A stretch of 64,000 bases of DNA from an uncultured Prevotella sp. (GTDB lineage: Bacteria > Bacteroidota > Bacteroidia > Bacteroidales > Bacteroidaceae). Below, one piece after another: positions 1 to 8,393 of the stretch (the first letter of the stretch is position 1; the number at the start of each line of letters is the position of its first letter). The position numbers were made by a program, and so were the translations under genes. The notes beneath the pieces were generated by a model, which was not told the DNA's origin, did no database searches, and saw nothing but the letters and a program-made list of their open reading frames with translations. The stretch is from contig CAMJBL010000002.1 in assembly GCA_946403845.1 (NCBI GenBank), positions 62,001 to 126,000 of the forward strand, read 5' to 3'.

Positions 1-783
1 GAATTTGCCGAGACAATTACGAAATACGGAGCTGTGATGATTGACAATTCCAGCGCTTTTCGCATGGACGACGATGTACCCTTGGTGGTGCCCGAGTGTA
101 ATGCCGAGGATGCACTGAACCGTCCCCGTGGTATTATTGCCAATCCGAATTGTACGACAATCATGATGGTTGTGGTACTCCAGCCGTTAGAGAACATCTC
201 TCATATCAAGCGTATCCACGTGGCTTCTTATCAGAGTGCTTCTGGCGCTGGAGCAGCCGCCATGGCCGAACTCCAGCAGCAGTATAAGGAGATGGTAGAA
301 GAGGGTGAGGTGAAGACGGTCAAGAAGTTCGCCCACCAGTTGGCTTACAATGTGATTCCTCAGATCGACGTGTTCCAGCCCAATGGCTATACCAAGGAGG
401 AGATGAAGATGTACAACGAGACGCGTAAGATCATGCATACCGATGCGAAGTGCTCGGCCATGTGTGTCCGTGTCAGTTCTTTGCGCTCTCACTCGGAGTC
501 TGTCTGGATCGAGACCGAGCGTCCCATCAGTGTCGAGGAGGCTCAGAAGGCCATTGCCGCTGCCCCTGGTTGTACGCTGAAGGATGATCCCACGACGCTG
601 ACCTATCCGATGCCGTTGGAGACAGCTGGTAAGGACGATGTCTATGTAGGCCGTATCCGCAAGGATATCAGCGATGAGAATGGTCTGACCTTCTGGCTTT
701 CCGGTGACCAGATCCGTAAGGGTGCTGCCCTGAATGCCGTGCAGATTGCAGAGTATCTTGTTAAAGTAGGTAATGTCAAATAG
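1..783 (+). CDS. asd: Aspartate-semialdehyde dehydrogenase, C-terminal part
   Basis: Makes L-aspartate 4-semialdehyde from aspartyl phosphate with NADPH, the branch point to lysine/diaminopimelate, threonine and methionine. The reading frame is open from base 1, so the gene starts upstream and lacks its N-terminal NADP-binding half here; 260 codons are present. The active-site cysteine lies in the motif NPNCTT, near codon 53. It is followed by the substrate-domain segment [13 protein letters not shown] and the [13 protein letters not shown] stretch with the catalytic histidine region. The 3' end overlaps the next lipoprotein gene by 11 bases, suggesting cotranscription. A long antisense frame over this gene is a shadow. 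Confidence 0.96.
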   Translation, partial: EFAETITKYGAVMIDNSSAFRMDDDVPLVVPECNAEDALNRPRGIIANPNCTTIMMVVVLQPLENISHIKRIHVASYQSASGAGAAAMAELQQQYKEMVEEGEVKTVKKFAHQLAYNVIPQIDVFQPNGYTKEEMKMYNETRKIMHTDAKCSAMCVRVSSLRSHSESVWIETERPISVEEAQKAIAAAPGCTLKDDPTTLTYPMPLETAGKDDVYVGRIRKDISDENGLTFWLSGDQIRKGAALNAVQIAEYLVKVGNVK

Positions 784-1249
784 GCTTTCCTTGTTGCTGT
801 TACTGCCATTGTTCGTCTGCTGTGGAAGTGGCGATGACGATGGAAACCGATTGGCAGAGCAGATTGTCGGCACATGGTATCGTGGTTGGGAAGATGGTGA
901 TGTGGAGATTATCGGTGATGTGGATGTGGCCCCCGAGAATTTCAACTATCACTATTTCACCTTTTCTGGCGACGGAACTTATAACGGTATGGTGAGAGAC
1001 GGCTCGTTCTGTGCTTACGACACATACGGCGATACGATCTATGCCGGTACCTATAAGTGCGATAACGACAACCTCCGTTTAGAATATGCCAATGGCAGTC
1101 AGAAACAGAAAATACAGGCCCGTGTATTGTCATTTGACGACATGACCTTCAAAATAGAGTATAAGAATACGGATCTGGATGTTCCTTTTACGGTTCGGAT
1201 TAAACTCAGTACGATACCGACCACACCACCGAACATATTCGGATTCTAA
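773..1249 (+). CDS. Small lipocalin-like lipoprotein
   Basis: 158 residues. A short hydrophobic signal ([11 protein letters not shown]) ends in a lipobox-like cysteine followed by GSGDDD, an export-type tail for Bacteroidetes surface lipoproteins. The mature part has the VGTWYRG and [11 protein letters not shown] motifs seen in lipocalin-like/DUF4923-type beta-barrel lipoproteins. No enzyme motif is visible. The start overlaps the end of asd, and the stop overlaps the stop of the convergent DUF4249 gene by four bases, so there is no room for a terminator between them. The family placement is inference; lipoprotein status is well supported. Confidence 0.75.
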   Translation: MSNRLSLLLLLPLFVCCGSGDDDGNRLAEQIVGTWYRGWEDGDVEIIGDVDVAPENFNYHYFTFSGDGTYNGMVRDGSFCAYDTYGDTIYAGTYKCDNDNLRLEYANGSQKQKIQARVLSFDDMTFKIEYKNTDLDVPFTVRIKLSTIPTTPPNIFGF

Positions 1250-2046
1250 TCCTCGTCTTCTACGTTGGCTGCATGGTAGACGAATGGTTTTGCCACCAGC
1301 CAGTGTGCAGAGAAATAGCCCAGGCACCCACCCGAGAAATTAGGTATCGGGTTGGTGCCTGTGTTTTCCATCATCTGCATGGAGAAGAGATAATCGTAGG
1401 CCCGTTGGTCGATACTATAGAGTTCTATCCTCAGGTCGTCACCGTCGCGAAGCACATCGCTGCCGCCATCACCCTCACGAAAGAAGTTAAACATCTGCTG
1501 CAGTTCCTTGTTCGGGTCATTGCGGTCGCTTAGTACAGCCCAGCGATAGCCTAAGTCATTGCGATAGATGTGCATGAAATACCAGTTGTCTTCGTTAGGC
1601 AGGTCCTGAAAGTTCAGTTCTCCCATCTGGAACCATTCCGTAGCAATCTTCTTGCGAACCACCCTGAATGAATTGATAGTGGGTTTGTTCTGCATGGTCG
1701 AGGTCGAGGTGAAATGTTCGCCGTCAACATCAACGGTAATGGTGTAGGTGACACCAGGTACACCCTTGCTCGCTGAATAGTAGCGTCCGTTGGACAGATA
1801 ACTGAGCTTGGTGCTGCTGCCATCATCGCCTGTAATGACGACAACGGCGTTGTTGATGTTGCTTTGTGTGCTGTTGTCGTCCATATTCTGGCTTCGGCTG
1901 ATACGTGCTTCCATGTTCGTATTGCTGACAGAAGCCTCGACCACATAGAGCGAGGGCACCTCATGGTAGTCAATGTCGATATCTTTCTCGCAGGAAGACA
2001 GGAGAATGATACTCAGACAGAGGAACAAAATTAAATTTTTCTTCAT
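1246..2046 (-). CDS. DUF4249 family lipoprotein
   Basis: 266 residues with a lipoprotein signal peptide (LFLCLSIILLSSCEKDIDID; Cys about residue 19) and an N-terminal beta-sandwich-like segment (VVEASVSNTNMEARISR, VVITGDDGSSTKLSY, YTITVDVDGEHFTSTS) typical of DUF4249. In Bacteroidetes these proteins are regularly encoded directly after a TonB-dependent receptor, as here (6 bases between the genes). They are presumed surface partners of the receptor; the ligand is unknown. The start at 2046 follows the receptor stop and begins the signal peptide directly. Confidence 0.85.
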   Translation of the reverse strand: MKKNLILFLCLSIILLSSCEKDIDIDYHEVPSLYVVEASVSNTNMEARISRSQNMDDNSTQSNINNAVVVITGDDGSSTKLSYLSNGRYYSASKGVPGVTYTITVDVDGEHFTSTSTMQNKPTINSFRVVRKKIATEWFQMGELNFQDLPNEDNWYFMHIYRNDLGYRWAVLSDRNDPNKELQQMFNFFREGDGGSDVLRDGDDLRIELYSIDQRAYDYLFSMQMMENTGTNPIPNFSGGCLGYFSAHWLVAKPFVYHAANVEDED

Positions 2047-2052
2047 GGGCGG

Positions 2053-4107
2053 TCAGAAATTGATGTTATACGACACTGACGGCACGATGCCGAAGAGCGA
2101 ATACTGTACGGCACGAGTGCCTGCACCTTGTTCACCGTCCTCGAAATTAATGAGGAACGGGTTGTAGCGATTATAGAGATTGTAGATGCCGAAAACCCAC
2201 TCCTGAGTGGTGCGACGGTATTTCTTGGACCAGACAGCACTGACATCAAGACGGTGGTAATCGGGTGCACGATAGCCATTGCGCTCGGCATAATAGTAGA
2301 TCCAGTTGTCGATGATCTGGTATTTGCCGCTGGGAGCCGTAAAAGCCTGACCACTGTTGAATACCCAGGCCGCACTGAGACTCCAGCGAGGCGTCAGACG
2401 GTACATCGCCACCAGATTGATGTCGTGTCGGCGATCGTTATTGGCATCATACCAGCGACCTCCGTTGATGTCCTCAATCTTTGTCTTAGACCACGACAGC
2501 GTGTAGCCCAGCCAGCCAGTGAACCGGCCATTGTTCTTTCGGGCAAGAAACTCTACACCGTAGGCCTTTCCATCACCTGGTAGGATCAGACGTTCGATCT
2601 CAATCTCACTGCGGAAGGTCTTGCCGTCACGATAGTCCAAAACATTGGTAATCTTACGGTAATAGCCTTCGACAGAGAAGTCATAGGTCTCGTCAGGGGT
2701 GACTACAAAGAGTCCTGCACTGATCTGGTCTGCTATCTCCGGTTCTACGATGTTACTGCTGATAGTATAGCGGTCGAAGGGAGTCGAGGTACTCTGGTTA
2801 CGTAAGGCATGGATGTTCTGTGACGTACGAGCATAGGCTGCTTTGACGTTGAGAGTCGGTGTGAGGGAGAAATTGAGACTCACACGAGGTTCCCAAACGA
2901 TGTGGGTCTTGACAATCTTATTCTTCTTGTAGTTGTAGTACCAGTCGATCTCGCCTTCGGGGGTCAGGTCGTAGTAAAGTGAACCGCCCAATGGTGAGAA
3001 GGTGCTCAGACGCAGACCTGCAGTAGCTGTCAGCCGTTCTAACGGCTTGATGGTGGCATTGAGCCAGACTGCATTCTCCCAGGCACGGCGCTGTTCTTTC
3101 TCGTAAGTGCTGAGCACCTGCCATTCTGCTGATTTTACATTGAGCAACGATGACTGCAAACCGGCTTTCAATTCATGTTGTCCGAGGGAGAGGTTGAAGT
3201 CCTGTCTGAAACTGGCCTGGCGGATATGACCTTTATACCAGAGGTTTAGCTTCATGAAGTCAACACCGTTGTCGTTCTCATAGCTACTGTAAAGGAGGAT
3301 CGTCTGGGCATTGGAACCGCCATTGAAATGATGGAGCCACTTCAGACTGCCCGTCAGGTTCCGCCAACGGATATCAATCATGTCCTGTAAGGCTGTGCGG
3401 TCATAGCCTGTAAAGAAACTGAGGAACAACTGGTCGCGAGGCGTCATGGTCCAGTCGATCTTCGTATTGACATCGTAGAAATAGAGTGTGTTGTCCTTGA
3501 AATCATTACTGAGCTTGAGGAAGGCATCAAGATAAGTGCGACGGGCAGTCACAAGAAAAGACAGCTTATCCTTTACAATCGGCCCCTCGATGGTACCTTT
3601 TGCGGATAACAATCCGATAGTTGCACCGCCGTGCCATTGCTGTTTGTCGCCTGTCCGTCCGCTGATGTCGAGCACGGCCGATGAAGCACCGCCATATTGG
3701 GCAGGTAATAAGCCCTTATAGAGTGTGGCACCTGCCAAGGCATCGTTGTTGAACGCTGAGAAGAGACCGGCTAAGTGACCTACATTATAGACAGGACTAT
3801 TGTCGAAGAGCACCATGTTCTGGGCAGACGTACCCCCTCGTACCTGGAAACTGCTCGATGCATCGCTTTCCGCCTTGATGCCCGGCAGCAACTGAATGCT
3901 TCGCATAATGTCGGTCTCACCGAACAGCTGTGGGGCTGTGGTCAACTCCTTCAACTGGAGTTGCTCGGCACCGACCTGTACATTCTGTAAGCGTTGACGG
4001 GCAGAATTCGACGTCACGACGACCTCGTCGATATGTTCCGTACGGATCGTATCGGCTTCGTCAGGGGCCATCAGAAGGGCAAAAAGTAGGATGCTTCCTG
4101 TAAACAT
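2053..4107 (-). CDS. TonB-dependent outer membrane receptor
   Basis: 684 residues. After a signal sequence (MFTGSILLFALLMAP) a TonB-box-like stretch (DEVVVTS) leads straight into the plug domain (DIMRSIQLLPGI, FQVRGG, LFDNSPVYN, YKGLLPAQYGG). The long beta-barrel ends in VPSVSYNINF with a C-terminal Phe, as outer-membrane barrels do. The carboxypeptidase-like regulatory domain that precedes the plug in many Bacteroidetes receptors is absent. It imports an unknown ligand across the outer membrane using TonB energy. It forms an operon with the DUF4249 lipoprotein; a TACCTTTGCA -10-type box lies at 4111-4120, only a few bases before the start codon. Confidence 0.93.
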   Translation of the reverse strand: MFTGSILLFALLMAPDEADTIRTEHIDEVVVTSNSARQRLQNVQVGAEQLQLKELTTAPQLFGETDIMRSIQLLPGIKAESDASSSFQVRGGTSAQNMVLFDNSPVYNVGHLAGLFSAFNNDALAGATLYKGLLPAQYGGASSAVLDISGRTGDKQQWHGGATIGLLSAKGTIEGPIVKDKLSFLVTARRTYLDAFLKLSNDFKDNTLYFYDVNTKIDWTMTPRDQLFLSFFTGYDRTALQDMIDIRWRNLTGSLKWLHHFNGGSNAQTILLYSSYENDNGVDFMKLNLWYKGHIRQASFRQDFNLSLGQHELKAGLQSSLLNVKSAEWQVLSTYEKEQRRAWENAVWLNATIKPLERLTATAGLRLSTFSPLGGSLYYDLTPEGEIDWYYNYKKNKIVKTHIVWEPRVSLNFSLTPTLNVKAAYARTSQNIHALRNQSTSTPFDRYTISSNIVEPEIADQISAGLFVVTPDETYDFSVEGYYRKITNVLDYRDGKTFRSEIEIERLILPGDGKAYGVEFLARKNNGRFTGWLGYTLSWSKTKIEDINGGRWYDANNDRRHDINLVAMYRLTPRWSLSAAWVFNSGQAFTAPSGKYQIIDNWIYYYAERNGYRAPDYHRLDVSAVWSKKYRRTTQEWVFGIYNLYNRYNPFLINFEDGEQGAGTRAVQYSLFGIVPSVSYNINF

Positions 4108-4128
4108 GGGTGCAAAGGTACTTGTTTC

Positions 4129-4240
4129 TTTGAACTTTGAGCTTTGAACTTTGAGATTTATGATTACTTCTTATATTTTTTTAACTGTCACACCAATCAA
4201 AAAGTTAAAAGTACAAAGCTCAAAGTTCAAAGTTTATCGT
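4129..4240. repeat. Palindromic intergenic element, copy 1 (CAAAGTT heptamer arms)
   Basis: Two inverted arms built from 7-base units (TTTGAAC/TTTGAGC on the left, GCTCAAA/GTTCAAA on the right) flank a central AT-rich core containing TTATATTTTTTTAACTGTC. Near-identical copies lie at 14730-14840 and, inverted, at 17619-17730. Every copy sits between two divergently transcribed genes. Here the gene-side edges carry the -10-type boxes of the receptor (4111-4120, minus) and of the lipoprotein (TATCTTTGCA, 4240-4249, plus). A reading frame starting MITSYIFLTV is open through the core in all three copies. Confidence 0.85.
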
Positions 4241-4267
4241 ATCTTTGCACCGAATTATCAAACTAGT

Positions 4268-4741
4268 ATGATTATGAAGAAGATTTTTGTCGCCCTTGTG
4301 GCTTTTCTGGCACTTTGTGCCTGTAGTAGTGAACCGCAGTATCTGAATTATCGCGGTTTGTCGATGGGTATGCCGTTTAAGGCTTTCTACGATTCTCTGA
4401 CGAATCGTGGCTTCGCTCTTGATTCTGCCCGTTCCGATTCTGCCATGACAAATGTGGTGATGAGGAATCCGGGTGAATTGTATCATCTTGTACTGGCTCA
4501 GCAGAACGATACCTTGAAGATGATTCAGGAGACCTACGAACTGTCAACCAATGACAGCACCCGTAATCTCTGGCAGCAGATCCGTGATAACTTAGAGAAA
4601 GAGTTGAATTCATGGCCTAACTGCCCTCATTTGGGTGATGACCACAAGGTGGCTAAATTTGAAACTGATGGCGGCTTTATCACCGTCACACTGCATAATA
4701 CCTATACGCCGACGCTCAATGTTCTTTATCAGACCAAATAA
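4268..4741 (+). CDS. Small lipoprotein of unknown function
   Basis: 157 residues from ATG 4268 (a second ATG at 4274 is equally possible). The signal peptide MKKIFVALVAFLALCACSS ends in a lipobox cysteine. The mature part (YRGLSMGMPFKAFYDSLTNRGF ... MIQETYEL) resembles small Bacteroidales lipoproteins with one alpha/beta domain, but I do not recognise a function. The frame is open 39 codons further upstream through the repeat element; I rejected that start because the promoter box (4240-4249) lies inside it. A strong terminator follows directly after the stop. Confidence 0.75.
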   Translation: MIMKKIFVALVAFLALCACSSEPQYLNYRGLSMGMPFKAFYDSLTNRGFALDSARSDSAMTNVVMRNPGELYHLVLAQQNDTLKMIQETYELSTNDSTRNLWQQIRDNLEKELNSWPNCPHLGDDHKVAKFETDGGFITVTLHNTYTPTLNVLYQTK

Positions 4742-4742
4742 C

Positions 4743-4773
4743 AAGAAGCCCTCCGCAAACCGGAGGGCTTCTT
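4743..4773. terminator. Bidirectional terminator
   Basis: AAGAAGCCCTCCG and CGGAGGGCTTCTT form a 13-base stem with a five-base loop, flanked by A- and T-rich bases. It lies between the convergent lipoprotein gene and cdsA and can serve both. Confidence 0.9.
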
Positions 4774-4774
4774 G

Positions 4775-5623
4775 TTAGATGAGTGTCAGTGTATAGAGGT
4801 ATACGACGGAAGCGGGAATCGCCAATAGCGAAGAGTCGAAACGATCGAGCATACCACCATGACCAGGGAGAATCGTTCCGCTGTCCTTAATGCCCAAGGT
4901 GCGTTTCAGGAGCGATTCTATCAGATCTCCCCAAGTGCCGAAAATGACAACCGTCAATCCCAGTCCTGCCCATTCGAAGGCGTTGAGACTGAGCTCATTG
5001 ACACCATATTGTTCTGTCAGATACCATATCAGTACGGCAATAGCCATCACAAGAATAGCGCCACCGATGCTGCCTTCCCAACTCTTTCCTGGTGAAATAC
5101 GGGGGAAGAGTTTATGTTTGCCTAACAAAGAACCGCAGAGGTATGCTCCCGTGTCATTCATCCACAGGAAGACGAACACACACAGTGGGATGAGATAGGT
5201 GTAGCAGATATCAGGGCCTACGGAACGGAATGCCAGTACATTGAGCAGAGAGAAGGGCAGGGCGATGTAGAGCTGGCTCATCATCGTATAAGCCCAGTTG
5301 CTGATGGGGTCTGGATGTTTCAGGTAGAGTTCGGCTATCAGCAGGTAGATGATACTGAGGAGGTAGGGAATGAAGACGGTAGCAGGAGTGAGTCCACTAT
5401 TGTAGCCTGCCATGGCTAAGAAGAAATAGACGCCAGCTACGGTGCAGATCATCCGATTGACAATGATGTTCTGGTAGTCGTTGACCAGTCCCGTGAACTC
5501 CCAGACAGTGAGTCCCGTTACTAATGCGAATAGCAGGATCATGGCTTCTGGTCTTAGGAAGCATGTCACAATCGCTGCTACAAATAGCACGCCCGTAATG
5601 GTTCTGATGATAAAATTCTTCAT
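4775..5623 (-). CDS. cdsA: Phosphatidate cytidylyltransferase
   Basis: 282 residues, integral membrane. Makes CDP-diacylglycerol from phosphatidate and CTP for phospholipid synthesis. Eight or so hydrophobic helices are visible, and the C-terminal signature S..KR..GIKDSG..LPGHGG.LDRFDS is complete, with the catalytic Asp pair. ATG at 5623 is preferred over TTG at 5629. It is the last gene of rsfS-ftsH-cdsA; the ftsH stop lies 41 bases upstream in a tandem-repeat tract. Confidence 0.96.
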   Translation of the reverse strand: MKNFIIRTITGVLFVAAIVTCFLRPEAMILLFALVTGLTVWEFTGLVNDYQNIIVNRMICTVAGVYFFLAMAGYNSGLTPATVFIPYLLSIIYLLIAELYLKHPDPISNWAYTMMSQLYIALPFSLLNVLAFRSVGPDICYTYLIPLCVFVFLWMNDTGAYLCGSLLGKHKLFPRISPGKSWEGSIGGAILVMAIAVLIWYLTEQYGVNELSLNAFEWAGLGLTVVIFGTWGDLIESLLKRTLGIKDSGTILPGHGGMLDRFDSSLLAIPASVVYLYTLTLI

Positions 5624-5638
5624 AAGCAAAAGTATTGT

Positions 5639-5686
5639 CCCTTTAACTCCCCTGTAACTCCTCTTTAACTTCCCTTTAACTCCTCT
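5639..5686. repeat. Four 11-base tandem repeats at the ftsH stop codon
   Basis: On the coding (minus) strand the unit is AGTTAAAGGGA with variants AGTTAAAGAGG and AGTTACAGGGG. The first unit contains the TAA stop of ftsH and the last residues LKGS. The tract fills most of the spacer to cdsA. Confidence 0.8.
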
Positions 5687-7698
5687 TCGTCTTCTTTCTC
5701 GGCCTTTGCCTCTAGCTCCTTGGCCCGCTCTTCCGCCATGCGTTCGGCATCGGCTTTCATCTGGGCTTCAAGGAGCTCTTCGGCACGGCTGGTCCAAGGA
5801 CGCTTGCCAAAAATCTTCTCGACATCCTCTGCGAAGATGACCTCGCGGTCTACGAGTAACTGTGCCAATTGGGCATGACCTTCCTTATGTTCCGTCAGGA
5901 TGCGCTTGGCACGTTCATACTGCTCATTGATCATGCGCAGCACCTCGTCGTCCATAATCTTGGCCGTTGTCTCGGAGTAGGGCCTCTGGAACTGATATTC
6001 CTGATTGCTGTAATAGCAGATGTTGGGCAGTTTCTCGCTCATTCCGGCATAGGCAATCATACCATAGGCCTGTTTGGTGGTACGCTCCAGATCGTTCATG
6101 GCACCCGTGGAGATGGTTCCGATAAACAATTCCTCTGCAGCGCGGCCTCCCAGCAACGAGCACATCTCGTCGAGCATGGCATCCTTGGTCTGCAGCACGC
6201 GCTCCTCAGGCAGATACCAGGCGGCTCCAAGGGCCTGACCGCGAGGAACAATCGAGACTTTGACCAATGGATTAGCAAACTCCGTGAACCAGGAGATGGT
6301 GGCATGACCCGCCTCGTGGATGGCGATGCTGCGTTTCTCCTTCTCAGTCATCACCTTGGTCTTCTTTTCCAGACCGCCAATGATACGGTCTACCGCATCA
6401 AGGAAGTCCTGTTTACCTACGCTCTCGCTGTTATGACGGGCCGCTATCAGGGCTGCCTCGTTACAGACATTGGCAATATCAGCACCTGAGAAACCTGGTG
6501 TCTGACGGGCCAGGAAGTCGATATCAACCGTATTATCGAGTTTAAGAGGCTTGAGATGAACCATAAAGACTTCCTTGCGTTCGTTCAGATCAGGCAGGTC
6601 TACGTGGATCTGACGGTCGAAACGGCCTGCACGAAGCAGGGCAGAGTCGAGCATATCGGCACGGTTGGTGGCTGCCAGGATGATAACACCGCTGTTGGTG
6701 CCAAAGCCGTCCATCTCCGTGAGCAGGGCATTCAAAGTATTCTCGCGCTCATCGTTGCCACCCATCGCCGGATTCCTACTACGCGCACGGCCCACGGCAT
6801 CAATCTCATCAATGAAGATGATGCAAGGCGACTTTGCCTTGGCCTGTTGGAAGAGGTCACGGACACGGCTGGCACCTACACCGACGAACATCTCCACGAA
6901 ATCAGAACCTGACATTGAGAAGAAAGGTACGCCAGCCTCACCGGCCACAGCCTTGGCAAGCAGGGTTTTACCAGTTCCCGGAGGCCCCACAAGCAGGGCT
7001 CCCTTGGGAATCTTACCGCCAAGGTCGGTATATTTCTGGGGGTTCTTCAAGAACTCCACAATTTCCTGTATCTCCTGTTTGGCGCCTGCCTGACCAGCGA
7101 CATCCTTGAAGGTGATGCCCAACTCGCCACCCTTCTCGTACATCTTGGCCTTTGACTTGCCGACGCTGAAGACGCTATTGCCACCGACACCGCCTCCCAT
7201 TCTTCGCATGAGGAGTATCATCAGTCCGATGATGAATGCAAAGGGCAGGACATTGTAAAGCAGCATATTGAACATCTCGTTTTCGCGACGGTTCTCATAG
7301 CTGTACTGGCCTGTGAAGGTCTTGGCGGTCTTAGCCTCCTCGATGAAACTCTCCACCTGATCCACAGAACCGAACTCCACCTCTATATAAGGCTCGTTAC
7401 CAGTTTGTTGGGTACCTTGATGGAAAACGTCGCGGATATGTTCGGGCTTGACGTACATGCGGAGGGTGCCCTGTCCCTTGTTGACGACGATTTTCGAGGC
7501 ATAGCCACGATTCACCATCGTCTTGAACTCAGAGTAGGTGGCTTGTTTGGCTATACTGCTGTTCGAGGGACCGCCGCCGGACAGATAGAGCAAGGCCAAA
7601 GCTGCGATGGCAATGGCATAGATCCAGTTCATATTAAACCGCGGCATGTTCATCTTCGGATCGCCACCGCTGTTGTTGGGTATCTTTTTATTGTCCAT
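5665..7698 (-). CDS. ftsH: ATP-dependent zinc metalloprotease FtsH
   Basis: 677 residues, anchored in the inner membrane. It unfolds and degrades membrane and short-lived cytosolic proteins as a hexamer. In order: N-terminal helix (about residues 27-43), periplasmic domain, second helix (ending in [13 protein letters not shown]), AAA+ module with Walker A GPPGTGKT, Walker [12 protein letters not shown] and [23 protein letters not shown], then the M41 protease site HEAGH with the third zinc ligand later. The tail is a charged coiled coil ([19 protein letters not shown]) partly made by the tandem repeat at the stop codon. It starts 9 bases after rsfS. Confidence 0.98.
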   Translation of the reverse strand: MDNKKIPNNSGGDPKMNMPRFNMNWIYAIAIAALALLYLSGGGPSNSSIAKQATYSEFKTMVNRGYASKIVVNKGQGTLRMYVKPEHIRDVFHQGTQQTGNEPYIEVEFGSVDQVESFIEEAKTAKTFTGQYSYENRRENEMFNMLLYNVLPFAFIIGLMILLMRRMGGGVGGNSVFSVGKSKAKMYEKGGELGITFKDVAGQAGAKQEIQEIVEFLKNPQKYTDLGGKIPKGALLVGPPGTGKTLLAKAVAGEAGVPFFSMSGSDFVEMFVGVGASRVRDLFQQAKAKSPCIIFIDEIDAVGRARSRNPAMGGNDERENTLNALLTEMDGFGTNSGVIILAATNRADMLDSALLRAGRFDRQIHVDLPDLNERKEVFMVHLKPLKLDNTVDIDFLARQTPGFSGADIANVCNEAALIAARHNSESVGKQDFLDAVDRIIGGLEKKTKVMTEKEKRSIAIHEAGHATISWFTEFANPLVKVSIVPRGQALGAAWYLPEERVLQTKDAMLDEMCSLLGGRAAEELFIGTISTGAMNDLERTTKQAYGMIAYAGMSEKLPNICYYSNQEYQFQRPYSETTAKIMDDEVLRMINEQYERAKRILTEHKEGHAQLAQLLVDREVIFAEDVEKIFGKRPWTSRAEELLEAQMKADAERMAEERAKELEAKAEKEDEEELKGS

Positions 7699-7707
7699 GA
7701 TAATCTG

Positions 7708-8067
7708 TTAATCGAGGTTTGGGATATGGGTCAGCTTGGCATCGTCCCACAAATGTTCGAGGTCGTAGTATTCCCGTACATCGGGCAGGAAGATGTGGAC
7801 CAGCACATCGGTATAGTCCATAGCTACCCATTGGGCGTTTTCCAGTCCTACGACATGGGCAGGCTTCTCCTTGAGCCGTTCACGGGCAAAATCGCCCACA
7901 GACTCGGCAATGGCCTCTACCTGCGTAGGCGAGCTGCCCTGACAGATGATGAAATATTTGCAGATGGTGCCTTCAATCTTTGTCAAGTCGGCTACGACGA
8001 TATCAGAGCCTTTTTTCTCTTGAATTCCTTCTGTAATAGTTTTAACGAGCTTCTTTGTTTGTTCCAT
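7708..8067 (-). CDS. rsfS: Ribosome silencing factor RsfS
   Basis: 119 residues, the usual length of the Iojap/RsfS family. It binds uL14 on the 50S subunit and blocks subunit joining when nutrients are short. Family motifs: KGSDIVVADLTKIEG, FIICQGSSPTQVEAIAESV and VAMDYTDVLVHIFLPDVREYYDLE.LW.DA. First gene of the rsfS-ftsH-cdsA operon; a -10-type box (TACCTTTGCA on the minus strand, 8091-8100) lies about 24 bases upstream of the start. Confidence 0.96.
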   Translation of the reverse strand: MEQTKKLVKTITEGIQEKKGSDIVVADLTKIEGTICKYFIICQGSSPTQVEAIAESVGDFARERLKEKPAHVVGLENAQWVAMDYTDVLVHIFLPDVREYYDLEHLWDDAKLTHIPNLD

Positions 8068-8157
8068 TAATTATATAATATGTATTTAGATGCAAAGGTA
8101 GTGTAAATTGGGCGAAATTCAAAATAAATTAGAATAATTTTTGATTTCAGACAAAAA

Positions 8158-8188
8158 GAAAGAGATTTCCTTCGTGGAAACCTCTTTC
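8158..8188 (-). terminator. Terminator of tRNA-Gln
   Basis: Read on the minus strand, GAAAGAGGTTTCC and GGAAATCTCTTTC form a long stem around an ACGA loop, followed by a T run. It lies 12 bases beyond the tRNA 3' end. Confidence 0.88.
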
Positions 8189-8200
8189 TCTTTTCTCAGT

Positions 8201-8270
8201 TGGGGTACCCGGACTCGAACCAGGAAAGGCAGGACCAGAATCTGCAGTGTTACCATTACACCATACCCCA
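8201..8270 (-). tRNA. tRNA-Gln (anticodon CTG)
   Basis: The 70-base sequence folds into a cloverleaf: acceptor TGGGGTA/TACCCCA, D arm GTGT-AATGGTA-ACAC, anticodon arm GCAGA-TTCTGGT-CCTGC (anticodon CTG after T33), four-base variable loop and T arm CCTGG-TTCGAGT-CCGGG. The TGGGGTA start is typical of tRNA-Gln. CCA is not encoded. Confidence 0.92.
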
Positions 8271-8299
8271 ATGAATCCTTGCAATTTTCAATTGCGGGT

Positions 8300-8330
8300 G
8301 CAAAGGTACTACTTTTTCTGGAATTACCAA
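8300..8330 (-). promoter_or_regulatory. Promoter of tRNA-Gln
   Basis: On the minus strand TTGG, an 18-base spacer and TACCTTTGC match the Bacteroidetes promoter pattern; the box ends about 30 bases before the tRNA. Confidence 0.7.
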
Positions 8331-8364
8331 AACTTTTCCAAGAAAAATTTGCAAAAGAATAAAA

Positions 8365-8388
8365 AAATCCCGCCAAACGGCGGGATTT
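8365..8388 (-). terminator. Terminator of the DUF349 gene
   Basis: AAATCCCGCC and GGCGGGATTT form a 10-base stem with a short loop directly after the stop codon, followed on the minus strand by a T run. Confidence 0.9.
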
Positions 8389-8393
8389 CTTAT

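Noticed and set aside
4151..4267. Upstream extension of the lipoprotein at 4268 through the repeat element
   Set aside because: The promoter box at 4240-4249 lies inside it and the signal peptide begins at 4268/4274. It is noted only as the shared micro-frame of the repeat.
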